Source of the DNA: Clusia tigrina
Lineage: Eukaryota > Arthropoda > Insecta > Diptera > Clusiidae
Length of the DNA: 64,000 bases
Direction of reading: 5' to 3'
Assembly: GCA_920105625.2 (NCBI GenBank)
Contig: OV050032.1
Location: 22,735,981-22,799,980 of the forward strand
The translations under genes were made by a program, and so were the position numbers. Of the stretch, positions 1 through 13,061 are shown piece by piece. The notes under the pieces are model-generated. The model was not told the DNA's origin. It saw only the letters and a program-made list of their open reading frames with translations, and searched no databases. The stretch's first letter is position 1, and every line of letters starts with the position of its first letter.

Positions 1-376
1 TCATCGTAATAAATTGTTTTTTCTGCTCTCGTTTTTTGGTGTTTTCAATTTCCATACGTTGTCAGCAGATTAATTAACACAATATTTAGGGAAATTAAAA
101 TACTGTGCACGTGTAAGGATTTCCCCAAATTTTCCTACTCCATTATCGGCATAGGTCCGCCCTGATTCCGTTGACATTTTTGTGATTTTCGCCTGTTGTG
201 TATCGCCGTCCTTTACTATTATACTAGAATGTTCTCGTTATTTATTGGCATTATTCTTTTTGACACTTTTTGAAAAACCCCATTCCTGTTCCTGTTTTAA
301 AAATTCCCCAATCAGATCGAGGAAAAGATTTCACGGTTTCCGTTTTAAATTATTGTTTTTTATACTTAAGCTATAG
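1..376. other. Sequence upstream of the first recognisable exon
   Basis: Probably intron or gene body of the unidentified plus-strand gene whose 3' end follows. No exon can be defined here with confidence. The open frames at 182-376 and 270-452 are short and run through T-rich sequence, with no family resemblance. Confidence 0.3.
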
Positions 377-934
377 TTTATGCTTAATTGGGCTGCGAGA
401 AGAAAAGCAGCACAAGGAAGGTGACTATTGTACACCCATTCATTCGTCCTGATTTTATTCCCGTGCAGTGTACATGAACTTTTTGAAGTCCTTCAACAAA
501 AGTTAAGCCAAGAAGACTCTGGTTCCATTTTACTTACCCATTTATTTATTCCAGTTGATACTCCTCCGCCACTGGGTAGCGCAAGGGCGCTAGTCTCAAT
601 TTACAGGCCAATCAAAGACGTGAGTTGTTTATATATTTCCACTTGATGTATTTTGCTTTATTTTTCGGAATTTAATTTGATTTATTTATTATTTATTTTT
701 GTTACTGATAAATTCACAATTTAAAACTTTGCATCACTTCGATTTACACAACTGCTAGTTTTTGAGTACTGTTTAGGGCACCTTTTTATGTTATGTTCAA
801 AGGTTCAACCTAATCGAAGCGATGATAGAAACAGTTTAAACGCATTTGCCTCTGGCAGCAACTGCAGCAAAAGTGAAATTCGTAAGGGATACCTGCGTCA
901 AGGTTTCAACTTGGCAATGACAATGGAACTATAA
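377..934 (+). CDS. 3' end of an unidentified spliced gene (three exons)
   Basis: Proposed exons are 377-420, 469-619 and 803-934. The phases fit: exon 1 ends two bases into a codon before GTGACT, exon 2 starts after a pyrimidine-rich CCGTGCAG and supplies the third base, exon 2 ends in phase 0 at GAC|GTGAGT, and exon 3 starts in phase 0 after TTCAAAG. The 50 codons of exon 2 look strongly protein-like (acidic, Pro and Leu mixed, with the stretch PVDTPPPLGSARALVSIYRP). The frame ends at TAA 932-934, and an AATAAA lies 36 bp further on. The first intron (48 bp) is at the short limit for flies. I do not recognise the protein. The fragment has no evident membrane segment, and the gene would start left of the window. 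Reading straight through the possible GTAAGG at 882 is preferred because it reaches a stop followed by the poly(A) signal. Exon 2 is the best supported; the other two depend on it. Confidence 0.5.
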
Positions 935-969
935 TGTAATGGAAATGAAGAAACCTAAAAACGTATTTA

Positions 970-975
970 AATAAA
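970..975 (+). terminator. Poly(A) signal AATAAA
   Basis: Canonical AATAAA 36 bp after the TAA stop of the proposed three-exon gene end. It supports that gene ending here on the plus strand. Confidence 0.45.
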
Positions 976-1556
976 GCCTCAACAAAGGATTACATGATTG
1001 TTAATTTATGCGCTATGCTGGTGTCGATCGAAAGAATGCGCTGAACCTAAGCAAATACGGGATGCGAGTGGGAATGCTTTCGAGAAACCCAGTAGCATGA
1101 CAGTAGATGTCGGACAACGGAGAAATCTGCACGAAGCCGAAATTATAACATCAAAACATAGTGACACAATTCTGTTTCCAGAATATCCTGCTTGCATTTG
1201 GCGTTCAAATACCAGCAGGTAGCCACATATACCGAAACCGCAGCGGACGGTAGCGAGCACACACTTTTCAATTGTTAAATAAAATCTCTTAATTTGCTTC
1301 AATAGAAAAGCAATGGATGGGAAAAGTTGATTTTTAAATAAGTTTAAATTGCAATTTACACTTTTTATTTGCTTTCGCTAGGTTGCGAATAACTTCCGCA
1401 CGCACTGACGTGTTCCTTTGAACTGAACCGAACTGAGCAAAACTTTTGCCTATCAAGTTTTCCAAGCACTGCACAATGCCATCGAACCAGTCAGCCATAG
1501 AGTGAGGAAACTGTTATTTTGGAAGTAGATACCACTTGGAAAATGCCCTCAAAGGC

Positions 1557-1592
1557 CGCCAGAGAGAGAAAGAGAGAGAGAGAGTGAGCGAG
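1557..1592. repeat. GA-rich microsatellite
   Basis: Imperfect (GA)n run interrupted by AAA and GTGAGC. GAGAG runs can bind GAGA factor in flies, but nothing else here points to a promoter. Confidence 0.7.
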
Positions 1593-3760
1593 AATGTGTG
1601 TTGTGTCTTTTCATGGCATGCGGTGGTGCTCAATTTTGCTGTTGGTCGTTTGCTCTTGTTTTGTCAACGCTTGTTTTGCGTTTCTCCTCGGGCCTCGGTT
1701 TCGATACTTGGCCCTCTCTTCCTTGTCGTCTGCTGTTTGTCGTTTCTGTGACTGTTTCGCTGCCGCCACATATCCTTTTGAGTATGTGGTTGTTGGCGTG
1801 TTACACGCTACGAATTTGTCGGATGTGTCCTTTTTGTATCATTATATGTATGTGCTCTCGTCTGAGAGCCTCTCTGTCTTTCTCTCTCTCCCTAAATATC
1901 TGTGGCATAGATTGTATGGTTCGCGTTTGAAACTTATTTGTTTGTCAATTTAATTAACAATTGGAGCCGGGAACCGTAGCCGTTAAAAGCATGGATTACA
2001 TTGCCATTACACAAGATTAATGCGAACGAAAGCATTATAGCAGCTCTCTGGAATTCGATTATCAATTTCGTGAATTGATTTTAATTTAATTCCAACATAT
2101 TTTCGGTTTGTTTTATCGAACATAATAAAGCAAATAGCCGAAAAGTGTATGGCAAACACACTCACACACAATTTCGATGGTAACTCTTTTGCTCAGCCGC
2201 CTCACGGCAGGTTTACTAGGGGTGGGTGATTTGAGTGTATTATTTTTAGCGCACTAGTACACATGAAGGTGCGTGAATTTGGCAAACATTGGTCTGCTGC
2301 AACAAAATCAAACACAAAACGGATGATTGCTTTTATAGCGTTTGTGCAAAGGAATTGCTATTTTTAGACGCTACAATCACACCCACAACCACAGTCAAAG
2401 CCAAAGTCGAAAATGTTAAGGATATCATCGTTCATATACCTAATACCTAAGACTAAAAATAATTTTAATATGCCTAATGCTGACAAAAGTTTTCAAGAAA
2501 TCCAAACCCGTTTCTACCCGCATGCATGTGAGGTTTGAGTTGGCCCTTCTCTGTTACACAATTGAATCATTGAATGAATGAAGGACCGACGAAATTAATG
2601 ACTTAAGACATCAGATTGTGGGGAGGCTTTATATTTATAACTGACTCTGACACACAACTCTGTAAATACTCATATATAAAAAAAGAATGCTTTATTTTAG
2701 GATTTTATTTTATATCTGCTGAATTAATTCAATTTAAAGAGATTTGTTTTGTGACGGACGTGTAAGGACCCGTATATACATTTTATTAGTCTAAATAACT
2801 AAATCACTTGGATAAATACTCAATTTTACATATTCCAATTTTGGTGATTAGAAACTGTGTGTTGGTGAGATAGGAGAAGGATATAATTTTCCATTTTCTC
2901 ACCTACAGTGTGAAAATAGTTTGCTTAATTTGAATTTGAACCACAGCACATAATTAGGAGTTGCCCTCTACGTAGTATTAAGATGGTACTCTAAACACAC
3001 TTCTAACCTAACCATATATTTTGCTATTATTATAGGCATAAAAGTAACTTCAAAGTGATGAATTTCGAAAACGGAAAAGATGAAATATGGATCAATTTAT
3101 TCGTCAATCACGCAGCAGTAAATTATATTCGAGTATTTCTCAAAATTTTACAATTCCAAACTCAAATGAACTGCTTAGATTTGGCAAAAAATATACTATA
3201 AGTTCGCATACTTTTAATACGTACTTTTATTTGTATCATCAACCATTCCTATTCGGATATGATTAAACTAAAAAGAATATCTTAAATATTTTGAGTACAA
3301 AGATATAATTTTGCTCAGGTAGTATTAGTTATGAGAATAGATACCGGGAGACTTAGGAATCCAATAATGAATTTACTCAAAGTACTCAGCGCAATACGAT
3401 TACTTCTTTCGGCATAGCGAGTATTTACTATCATTCGATATTCAATATAAAATATAAATGCACCCTTCTATCCATTTTTGCAGATTACGCCTTCTTAAAG
3501 GTTAGATTTGTTACTCTAAGTAGAAACAGTGAAGTTACTTCATCCGTGATTCTATTCGCCAACCTAGTTACTCGCTTGCCAACAGAACGATGAAGTTAAG
3601 AAGAAAAAATAAAGCTAAGTCCATGTTGTTTTGCAAATTGGCAGCACTGGTAATAAATATCACATCAAAAGCTATATTTTTATATGAAAAATGTTTCATC
3701 GTACACACAAAGCATAAAAAATTGGACTACGCAGCACAATTATAAATTGCAAAGTCATAT

Positions 3761-3769
3761 AAGGGGACC
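3761..3769. repeat. Left target-site duplication of the LINE fragment
   Basis: AAGGGGACC, repeated perfectly at 4043-4051 on the other side of the fragment. The base before and the base after differ between the copies, so the duplication is exactly 9 bp. Confidence 0.5.
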
Positions 3770-4042
3770 TCATGAAACTGGGACTCTCACCAGTAAGCAC
3801 GTGTAGGTTCTGCACGTATGCAGAAGAAACACCAGAGCACCTTCTAATGCACTGCGAAGCCTTAGCTCGCAGTAGGAAGAAATATCTGGCAGAGACATTA
3901 GGGCAATGAACCCCAATTCAATACTAAGCCTCCTTAGAACTGTTGGACTAATAGAAGACCTTGAATAGGTACATGCAGGAGGAGTACAATAGATCAAAGT
4001 GGTCGAGATACATTTTCCCTCTTTATTTTCATTCATTCATTC
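3770..4042 (+). mobile_element. 5'-truncated 3' end of an RNase-H-clade (I/R1/LOA) LINE
   Basis: From the ATG at 3772 the frame reads a typical carboxy-terminal region of I/R1/LOA-type non-LTR retrotransposons. It has a zinc-knuckle-like CRFC followed by an EETPEH box and a downstream Cys, then an Ala-Arg-rich ending. TGA 3907-3909 breaks the frame. A second frame carries the usual LLRxxGL ending and stops at 3966-3968. A TTCA-type simple tail closes the element at about 4042. The 9-bp word AAGGGGACC lies immediately before (3761-3769) and immediately after (4043-4051), as expected for a target-site duplication around a severely 5'-truncated insertion. It is non-functional. Confidence 0.7.
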
Positions 4043-4051
4043 AAGGGGACC
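4043..4051. repeat. Right target-site duplication of the LINE fragment
   Basis: Second copy of AAGGGGACC, directly after the TTCA simple tail. Confidence 0.5.
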
Positions 4052-4129
4052 AATACCAATTTATTAACCAGTAAAGAAAGCTGAAGTCGGGTTAGACCAT
4101 CTTTGAAATACCCTTTATCCTTATACTCG

Positions 4130-4990
4130 TATTTGATTGCGAGTTAAACTATGGCGATATAGATTTTATTCTTATATCGTCATTAGGTACTCATTCAATC
4201 AAACAGTAGGATACCCAAACTTGATTAAATGGAGGGAGGCGTGGGCTTTATGTGCTCGACCCCATTTCTTGTGTATGGTTTTATACCGTTACTATACGTA
4301 TAATACTTATTATAAAACTTCCTCCACAAATTTTGTATTGCTCATAAGTTGTAAAAATTGGTCAATAGTGGGCGTGGCTATGAAAACAACCTGCTCATTG
4401 GGGCACTAGTATGGAAATCTGCTGCACTGCCCATTGATCGTATATCCTTAAGAGGAGCATAGGTTTTAAGTGTAGTCTCGAAAGTTATTTATATAGCAAA
4501 TAGGGGTGCCCTTTTTCCGATCAACCACATATCTGGCATATATATGGTTTTATAATGTCCACACACTTCCTCACATTTCGCGTCCATAAATCTCTTATCG
4601 ATTTTAAGTTTTGAATATGTGTCAAAAGTGGGCGTGGCAGTAACTATTTGCGTCACTATTCTATAAATTGGACCCAAGTTATAGTAACTTTAAAAAAAGG
4701 TGCATCCAGTTGCATATGAGGTAAGCGTGGTATTTGTCTGAATACGTTCATATAGATATTTGGTTCTGTCTTATTGTCCAGGCTATAATTTTGTAAAGTT
4801 TAATTAAGATATATCTAACGGTGAGGAAAAAATCTTGGCAGCAGACTGACGGGCAAAATCAGAATTACTCAGAAGTGATTGTGCTCATTTGTGTATATAT
4901 ATGACCATACTTGACATACCTCCTTCTGGTAGTTGAAAAACAGATCAACCGCACAAACTTAGTACATGTTAAGGGGTATAAAAATAGCGA
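4130..4990. repeat. Probable decayed interspersed repeat with two GTGGGCGTGGC boxes
   Basis: The words GTCAATAGTGGGCGTGGC (4361-4378) and GTCAAAAGTGGGCGTGGC (4621-4638) are 17/18 identical and exactly 260 bp apart. The texture, including a GCAGACTGACGGGCAAAAT stretch near 4840, resembles dispersed non-coding repeats I associate with fly genomes. No coding capacity, terminal repeats or target duplications are visible, so the class and limits are uncertain. Confidence 0.3.
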
Positions 4991-7900
4991 TTTCGCTCAA
5001 TGAGATGCGATGTAAACTTTAAAGTAAGCGATATTTACCGACTTGAGGTTGGTGAATTGAACGTGGTATGTGCAGTGTTTGTTTTATGCTTCCCGCATTA
5101 CTACCAATTATTTTATTGTATAAGATCCTGACTTAAGATCAGTAAATCGGTAACAGCTAAGATTTTAACGGTCATGCTTTTTAAAAAGGGAATTCTAAAG
5201 CGAAATAGAATATGATTTAAGTGAGGTAGTTCTCATCGAAATAAAGGATTTCCAAAATTGTTGCCAAGAGATTTTTATTAAACAAAGATATTTATATAGA
5301 TAGAGATCTAACGCTAGGCAAGTGTGCCTCCCACCACTGCTGTGATGTAATAGAATCGTCACGCCCCATTTTCAGTTGGAAAAAATTGTCATTGAGTTCA
5401 AAACTGCTTGAAATCTATGCAATAATTATAAAGCTTTATTTTAAAGTCATCATTCAATTCTGTATCCTCATATCGCTCAACACACGAGGAATCAACTGCC
5501 TAACAGTAGGCGGCAATTTTATGTACTACAGTTACATAATTTGACTCAAATTCAATCAGTCTGCATATACAAGTTCAGTGATGCGTTTATTTCAGCGACC
5601 AATTTTCGAAATATCGAAATTATATGAATTCTAATAGGAGCAAATTGCGTCGAATGGGGAATTTCCGGCTTAAACTTTTGGAGGCACATCGCCTCTTGGG
5701 TGGTATGAATTTTCGATTGGTTTCACAGAGGAATGACCTAATTACTGAAACACTATTTTTTCTATGTTTTTAATATAGACTTACTTATAGCAAGTACTCG
5801 TATCTGAGGAGAATCCTATAAAAAAAAAATATTACCTGCTCTGTACACAAAGCTATGAATTGTGTTTAATTAACGTTCGCTCTTTCGTTACTTGTTTATT
5901 TAATTACTAGCTATTTGTGTACATATTTATTTAGTATGTTGCCGTGGGGTAATCAGTTGTCAGCTGCATTCCAAATGGATACACGAAAACCAAATCAAAT
6001 GAATGGCGCTATTGACAACGACTTTTTCTTCAGTCAGTAAAACCAACAAACAAATTTATTGACATTGCTGTGCATCCTAAGCGCATATAAAAATAGCACC
6101 AACAGTAACAACAACAGCAACATCAGCAGCAGCACAAAAGAGGAACAATGCGAGTAAATCAAGTTCAGGCGGCGCGCAGTACAGTAGAATTGTGTGATGA
6201 GCATTAATACGAACTGACCTTACCCAAAAAAAAAGAAAAAAGAAAACATCAATATTTCGAAAGCAAGCACATAGTCCTGTGAGGAAATTTAATACTTGTG
6301 TTTCAGGAAAGTGGTGGCTTTGGTATTGGAGGTGTTAGTGGTGGTTGCTCTGGGAGGAAAAACAGCCTGAAGTAGATTGTCAGAAACACAATTTAATGGC
6401 ATTTACAATTAATTTGTAGATCTCGTATGCAGATACACGAGAGCAGGTTGACAAAATTGAACAAAATGAACAAGTGGAGATCTGATAGCTACCCTCTGTG
6501 GTTGTGGCAAATGTTGCCCGATACTCCACTAGCTGGCTTCCAACTGAAACATGGCAACAATTGCCTCTGTAGATGTTAACAACAAGAGCTCACAGTTGGA
6601 TTGTAAATACGGAAATGTCAATTAATAAGATGTAGGATGAAGGGACTATAAACGACAATGAATGGCGGCGTTTGTTTGCTTGCATGTTATGGTAGCTGTG
6701 CTCATGGAAATGCACATTTATGAAACGTGTTAAACATGCCAGTGAAAAATGCCCGTAGGTGCCATTAGCCCTTAATTTACAGCCACCCTCATAAACCAAA
6801 TCAACTCAACACCACTCCAGCCCAGCACAGAGCACCGTGACAAGCATGTTGTTGGTGAGTTCAGCAGCAGAAGCACCACCCCAGCAAACGCTTTACAAGC
6901 ATATACTAAACTCCTTTTTTCTAATTCACTAATTTACCAAATTGTCTTGTGGCCAACGTGCAACCCGCTCTGGCCTGCCTGCCCTGGTTAGTATGAGGGT
7001 CAGACTTGGTGGTTCGCTTCGCGCTTGGCCCCTCATTCAGCGGTTACGCTCATTGATGTGAGCGTACATAAATTATTTCCATTTCGTGTAATTTCTACAC
7101 CAGTGAAGTACATTTTGGTGTCAGCGATGCCCAACTTTGTTCGATATGGGGGAGGATTTTTTATACATATTTTTGCCCTTTATTAGTCGATTTGGATGTT
7201 GATGTTGATGTCGCTGCTGCTGTCGTTATCGTTTTCACTTTCACTTTCATTTTCATTTTCATTTTTTGTTTTCTTTTTTCATTCGACACCACTCGAAAAA
7301 TAATAAGTTACAGAATTATTAATTTGTGCTATTGATTGGTTTCGCTGTATCCCTTCTATGTTTTCATGGTACTCGCACTCATTATTACGTTGATTTTTAA
7401 GCTGGGTCATTTATGCAGGCATTGGAAATGGAAAGTATTCAAATGAAAACTGAATATTCAAGACATGTGAAGTTTTTAGTACGAGCACTTCTTTCACAAA
7501 ACAGAATTTTTCAACTAACTGCCACTATTACTAGAATGAGCCCGTAACGGACAGTAAGCCTCGAAAATTCAAATACTAATAAAATCATGTATCAGAGTGC
7601 AATCATTTATATTCAGATCTCCATTATCTCATATTAAAGACAGCTTATACACATATGTGCCGCTTCCTCGCTCGCCGCTGACATGCTTGGCTATTCGGTT
7701 ATCTCAAAGAATTGCGAATTTCAATAATTAATTTTGAGATTTTGTTGCTTAATCTTCATCCGCAACATCATTATTTCTCTTCAATGAATAGTGAAGCGTG
7801 AACCATGAAAAATGAACAAGTAGTGCAGCATGAAGAATGAATTTGCAAATTTTTTATTATTTATTAATTTGTAGTTATTTTTAAACGATTTGTTTTGATT

Positions 7901-10900
7901 TCTTCAAACATTTCTGCATCTCTGCGCTTGTCACTTATTTAGTTTATATTTTCACCCAATTTCAAGGCAATACCAAATAATATATGATCCCCTTGACGCG
8001 TGCACATATGAGCTTGCGTTCGCACAAATCGAGACGTCCGTCTTCACTGACAAATAAATGGAAACTTGAGTTTTCCAACAGACACGCACGGCAGGGAAAG
8101 TTTGCAGTGTTTTCCTGTCCAAAGCTTTTGTGTATGTTAGCTTTTCGGCTCTCACTCTCTCTTTCGTTCTGTCCTCATAGCGTTCAATCGACACCAAACG
8201 ACTAATCTACTTTGGGAAAGCTGGGCGCATTTTCTTAAGTTTTCCATTTGCCGCCTTAACTCTCTGGCCAAGCACACGACCAAAGCACTGCGCATTGTGC
8301 GAGAACGGACATTTCGTGAGTGGTGTTTGTTATTGTTGTTGGCGCTTTTCTTTGGATCATTGCTGCTGGCTGCGTTCAGTCTCTTGGCGCTGTCTGCCTG
8401 TCCTGTTGTGCAGCGAAATTCCACGCACGTACTAAAACAGATGAGGCAGCAAGAGATGCCACTTAAAAGAAATGTAAAGATTTAATCAACATCCTACCGC
8501 ACCTACCGCCTACCACATGCTATTGTTTTCTATATTTAATCAAGTTTTCAAATTATAAAACACCCTCTTTCACTTAAATACAGCAGAACAGCAAACAAAT
8601 GCCATTCAACAAGTGAGGGCACGAGTTTGAATTCAACTTAGTTCAATTTTGAGTTATTAAAAAAGGTTTTGTATGGAAATTTTGACATCATATCTCAGTT
8701 AGATCCAAAATCTTCATGAAAAGTGCGAAACGATACCAGTTCATTAGTGAACCTTCAGCTGAGTTTCTACCATGTCAATTTCGTTCGGTTTTCTCTATTC
8801 CTTTCAGCAATTAAAAGTAAGGAAATCAACTGAAATAATTCTGATATAATTCGGAGAATATGTTTGAATTCTCTGGTAGGAACTAAACCACTTAGATGAC
8901 AGATTATTCCGAAAGGCGATCTTCCCTCAATTTCTATACAAGCTCAATTTGAAGAAGAGAGCTGCGCTGTAAGCTGAGGAAACTATAACTGAATATAATA
9001 TTGTTCTATCTATCCAAACTTCAATAAGCACATGAGGCAATTCAACACGCAGACACATATTCCTTTATACCTTTCGTTTCTTATAAATCTTTCTATTAGA
9101 AATTAGCATTTCAACACATAAGGTTGCAAAAAAGTGTGAAGTTCATAGAATCTTGTCATATACGAGTATATATTAGAAAGGACTGACTGCGAATTCTAAA
9201 TTGTCGCATTAAAAATTTCTTGTGCCAAAAATTATAACTATATCTGAATATCTAAACTACGAGTATACAAACGAGGTTTTATTTAGTGTCAATGTGTCCT
9301 GAGATTATGTATGAAATATAAATATTCAGTGCCGAGAAATAGTAATAGATTGAAATAAAGTTAATCACATTCCAATCTTAATTGCTTATCCTTTCAACAA
9401 GGATTTTGCAACTTAAAACCTTGACTGTCTATTTTAGCCTATGAATCTCAATTCTTTAAAATTTGCAAATAATCTGCCATCAAGTGAGCTTTGCATTGAT
9501 CTACGCTTAAATGTCATTTTATCTTGATTAATCCTTGTTTTGGAGAAAAATCGGCATAGCTAGTCACAGCAAAAACCCCTTCATCCTGCCTTGTAACGTC
9601 GTTTCAAAACGGTCTTCCTGCACTTACAAACTAATTCCAGCACATCGTTACGTACTGAGTGTGCTTGTGTGGGTGGCCGTCGTAAGGTGCCTCAGGAATC
9701 TCGGCCGCAATTAATTTCCGTTTCGTTCATCTGTGCAGCAGTACACTTACGAATATTGTCAAAGGGCGATTTAAAGTTACCGTACCCATAACTTCCGGCC
9801 AATTATCCCCGATTCCGATCAGAATAAACACACACATTTTCTTCGCGTCTGCGAATTTGAGCTTTGAGGAAAGCTGCTTGAAACAAAGTTTAGCTGGAAT
9901 TTGAGCTTGCAGAAAAGCTTCTTTCCATATATGTATTTCAGAATTGCGCAAAGCACAGTGACTGCCTAAAAGTGCGCACGCTTCTGTGAAGTACAAAATT
10001 TATGCAACACAATTTAACACATAAATAACAGAAATGAACAAACTTCTTGTGAAAAGTGGGATGCATACAATAACTATAAATCTTCGAAATCTGAATTGAA
10101 ATCCTGTGAAATAATGCACAAACATTTTTAGATAGCTCTAATAATAAATGTCCAGTAAAGACAGTAAAGTTTGGTTGCCAAGAGCAAGTTACATAAATTT
10201 ATACAAAATGTATGCACAGTTCTGATGGTCGAATTTTAAATTGTGAAGCCATTAATGCCGCCTATAGCGTAAACCGCAAATTGCAAAGCTTTTGCTTGTG
10301 TCCGAGTTTCAAGAAATTGGGGGTTTGCTCACGCTGTTGTGAGCAAGACTTGTTGTTTAACGAGGTTTGAAACCTTTTCTTTTGGAAACATAAAGCTTTC
10401 CAAAGTCTTGATTTTTGGAAAATTGGGGAGGAGAGGGGATGAAATTGTAAATACACACAAATACAACCTTGTTGCTGCACTGCAATTAGTTACAAAATGA
10501 AGCAGTAGCTGGAGTTTGAAGGAATTTAATCATAGAATAATTATAAAAATTATTTATTACTTGTATTGAGGTATCGTGCTTTCGAAAAGTCTTGATAGAT
10601 TTGTGATGCGACAAAATTTGTTGAGCTTATAGTGAACGATATTTTCAAAGTGCTCTATGGTATCTTAGCATATACCCTAATCGAGTAATTATGAGTCTAT
10701 ATCAAACAATTTGGGATTCGCTTATTATTATTTAAGTAATATATGGAATCGGCCTTCACAGTCAAGTGAAAGCATGTTTGCCCTGATATTACGGATTTGG
10801 ATCCCGCTTCTTACTACATATATTGTTCTTCAAATCGAAGAACTTAGGTTCTAATATTCATTCTCCCAAACATATGCCAACATAATTCATAAAGTTGTAA

Positions 10901-12881
10901 AATACAATAAAAATGTTAATTAGTATTTGAAACACAAATCTTTTACGGTGATGAACAGGAAACGAGAGACCCAGGAGATGCCGTGGCAAGCTGAGACAGT
11001 GACTGCTTGGTGTGGTTTATGTGAGGCGTATGATTACGATTAACCACAAATTTCGCTTTAGTAAAATAATGAATGAGTTCTTTGGCAGAAATCGAATGAT
11101 TTTGATTGGATGTGCCTTAAACAACATAGGACTACTTGCTGTACGAGTAAGTACAAGAGACAATGATTGCATAGAGTCAAAAGGTCGACGTGGTTTAATT
11201 TTTTGATTTGGCGATTTGGGTGGGTTGCCAAGATCATGTGAGTGATATTGTTAGACTGCTTGTTGTAATCTTACGCAAAAGAATGACGATTTGCAAACTT
11301 TTGACCCCACAGCGTGACTCTTGTGGATATTGGTGTCATGAAACATACTTCGAAATGTGCGAAGCAGTCATCGAAAGAATCGCGAACTTCAAGATGATCC
11401 AGTGTGGTGGTCATCTAAATGATATTGTGTATATTCATAAAAGTTAATAAATGTGTTTTTTATATTTAAAAACAACATCGTCCCTATATCTCCATATTTT
11501 TGAAATCATTCCACAAAAATGTCAATCAATATATGTATTTGTAAATTGCAAACTTCAATATAAGGTCCCCATACATGCCCGGCAAACAAGAATGGCATCC
11601 AAGCATATGTCTGTCTAATATTTAAAGCCTTTTCTAGTTCTGTTATTCTGTTGATTTGTCCATCTGTTTGTTAATCTGACTCAAGGCTGTTTGAGTATTC
11701 GTATTGCATTCTTCGTACACAGATCAAGCCTGATACGCATACAAAAGACTGAAATATTGAAGGATTATAATAGTGAAAAGTAGACATTGGCTTAAGTAAA
11801 ACAACCTGGCACATATGCCGACTCATTTACACGATTGGGATTTGAAAGTTTCATTGGGTATCTGTATAGAGTTTGGGAGTACATTTGGTATTTGATCTGC
11901 CCAAAGTTGCAGTTTTTTCAATAAACCGATGTATGCAAGTATATAGAGTATATAGAAATATTAATATGTTACTTAATTATATAACAAGTGGCCTTAATTA
12001 TGCTAGTTTAAATCAAAGCGAGAAACAGGATGGCTTCAAGATCATTGGGTCACGCTGAAATTAAGCCATAAATTAGATATGAACACATTTTCGCCTGCAG
12101 ATATAATTAATTAAATGCCAAATTCAAAGCTGAGCGGTCGAAACGTGCAACGCGTTTTGCCATGTCCGAATTGTTTTAGCAACGCTTGATTAATGACGGG
12201 GCAGCTCAATTGAACCTGCGACCTAACACTAGTGCACCGCCTTACTCTGCTCAGTTGTACGTAATGGGATTAGTCGCCAATTTTGTACTGCAGTGAGTTG
12301 CACCACAAACACATATGGAGCACATTAGTGGCCCACACACTGAAATTGGATTTTAAAATGTTTTCTTCTATTAAAATGTTTGGTTGTTTTTTTTTTATAT
12401 ATCTTTTAATTAAGTGAAAGTAGCGCTTTTCGTCTTGTGAAATTAATTCAAATGGTCGGGTCGTATATCTTAAATCGCACTTAAGTGCAGCCACGAATTA
12501 GATAAGCATACAAGTCACTATTAAAGACATAAAAACTCATAAAACTTTTAGTCTCTTATAATCTTATTATAATGGCGCCACAGCCATTCTGCTACCTTAA
12601 AAGTCTCAAGACTTCAACCATAAAAGAGGCAGAATGTCCATTTGTATCTTGGTTTTTTGTTTGTTTTTTGTTTGTCAGTTTGGTGTCTGTCCACAAATAG
12701 ATATATATAATATGAGACAAAAAATTAAAAAATTATAATAAATCTATAAACCTCAGCATAGCCGTAAATTAGTGCCTGAATCTGTCTTTGCAAACTGGTA
12801 TGCAAATTAAATTGAAAAGATTTTGCCAAAGAAGCGGCATAAAAGCCTTAAACGACCTTCAGAGCCCATAAAAATCGAAAA
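4991..12881. other. Intergenic, no gene recognised
   Basis: AT-rich DNA with a GAT/GCT/TTTTCA pyrimidine-rich patch at 7195-7270 and a somewhat GC-richer patch at 8137-8484 that is open in one plus frame but has no usable start. The minus frames at 9727-9996 and 10262-10480 and the plus frames at 11012-11447 have no recognisable domains. Confidence 0.4.
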
Positions 12882-12928
12882 ATTCGAATTAACAAAAATT
12901 CTTAAATTAAATACAAAAAGAAAAAGAA

Positions 12929-12990
<62 letters not shown>

Positions 12991-13061
12991 TATTTATTAT
13001 ATATATATATTTATTTCTTTTTCTTTTTTTATTTAATCTAAGAATTTTTGTTAATTCGAAT
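12882..13061. repeat. Long inverted repeat (51-bp arms) around an AT microsatellite
   Basis: The left arm 12882-12932 and the right arm 13011-13061 are reverse complements with two mismatches in 51 bp and no gaps. They start and end with ATTCGAATT. The interior 12933-13010 is mostly (AT)n with a short TTATTATTTATT interruption and can extend the stem. There are no coding capacity and no obvious target-site duplication just outside. It could be a palindromic MITE remnant, a hairpin-forming locus, or the product of a fold-back event. Confidence 0.85.

Larger units (their letters stand above)
976..3769. other. Intergenic, no gene recognised
   Basis: Opposed open frames at 998-1222 (plus) and 1006-1302 (minus) match no family I know. 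1557-1592 is a GA-rich tract. The rest is AT-rich single-copy-looking sequence with no recognisable coding or RNA gene. Confidence 0.4.
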
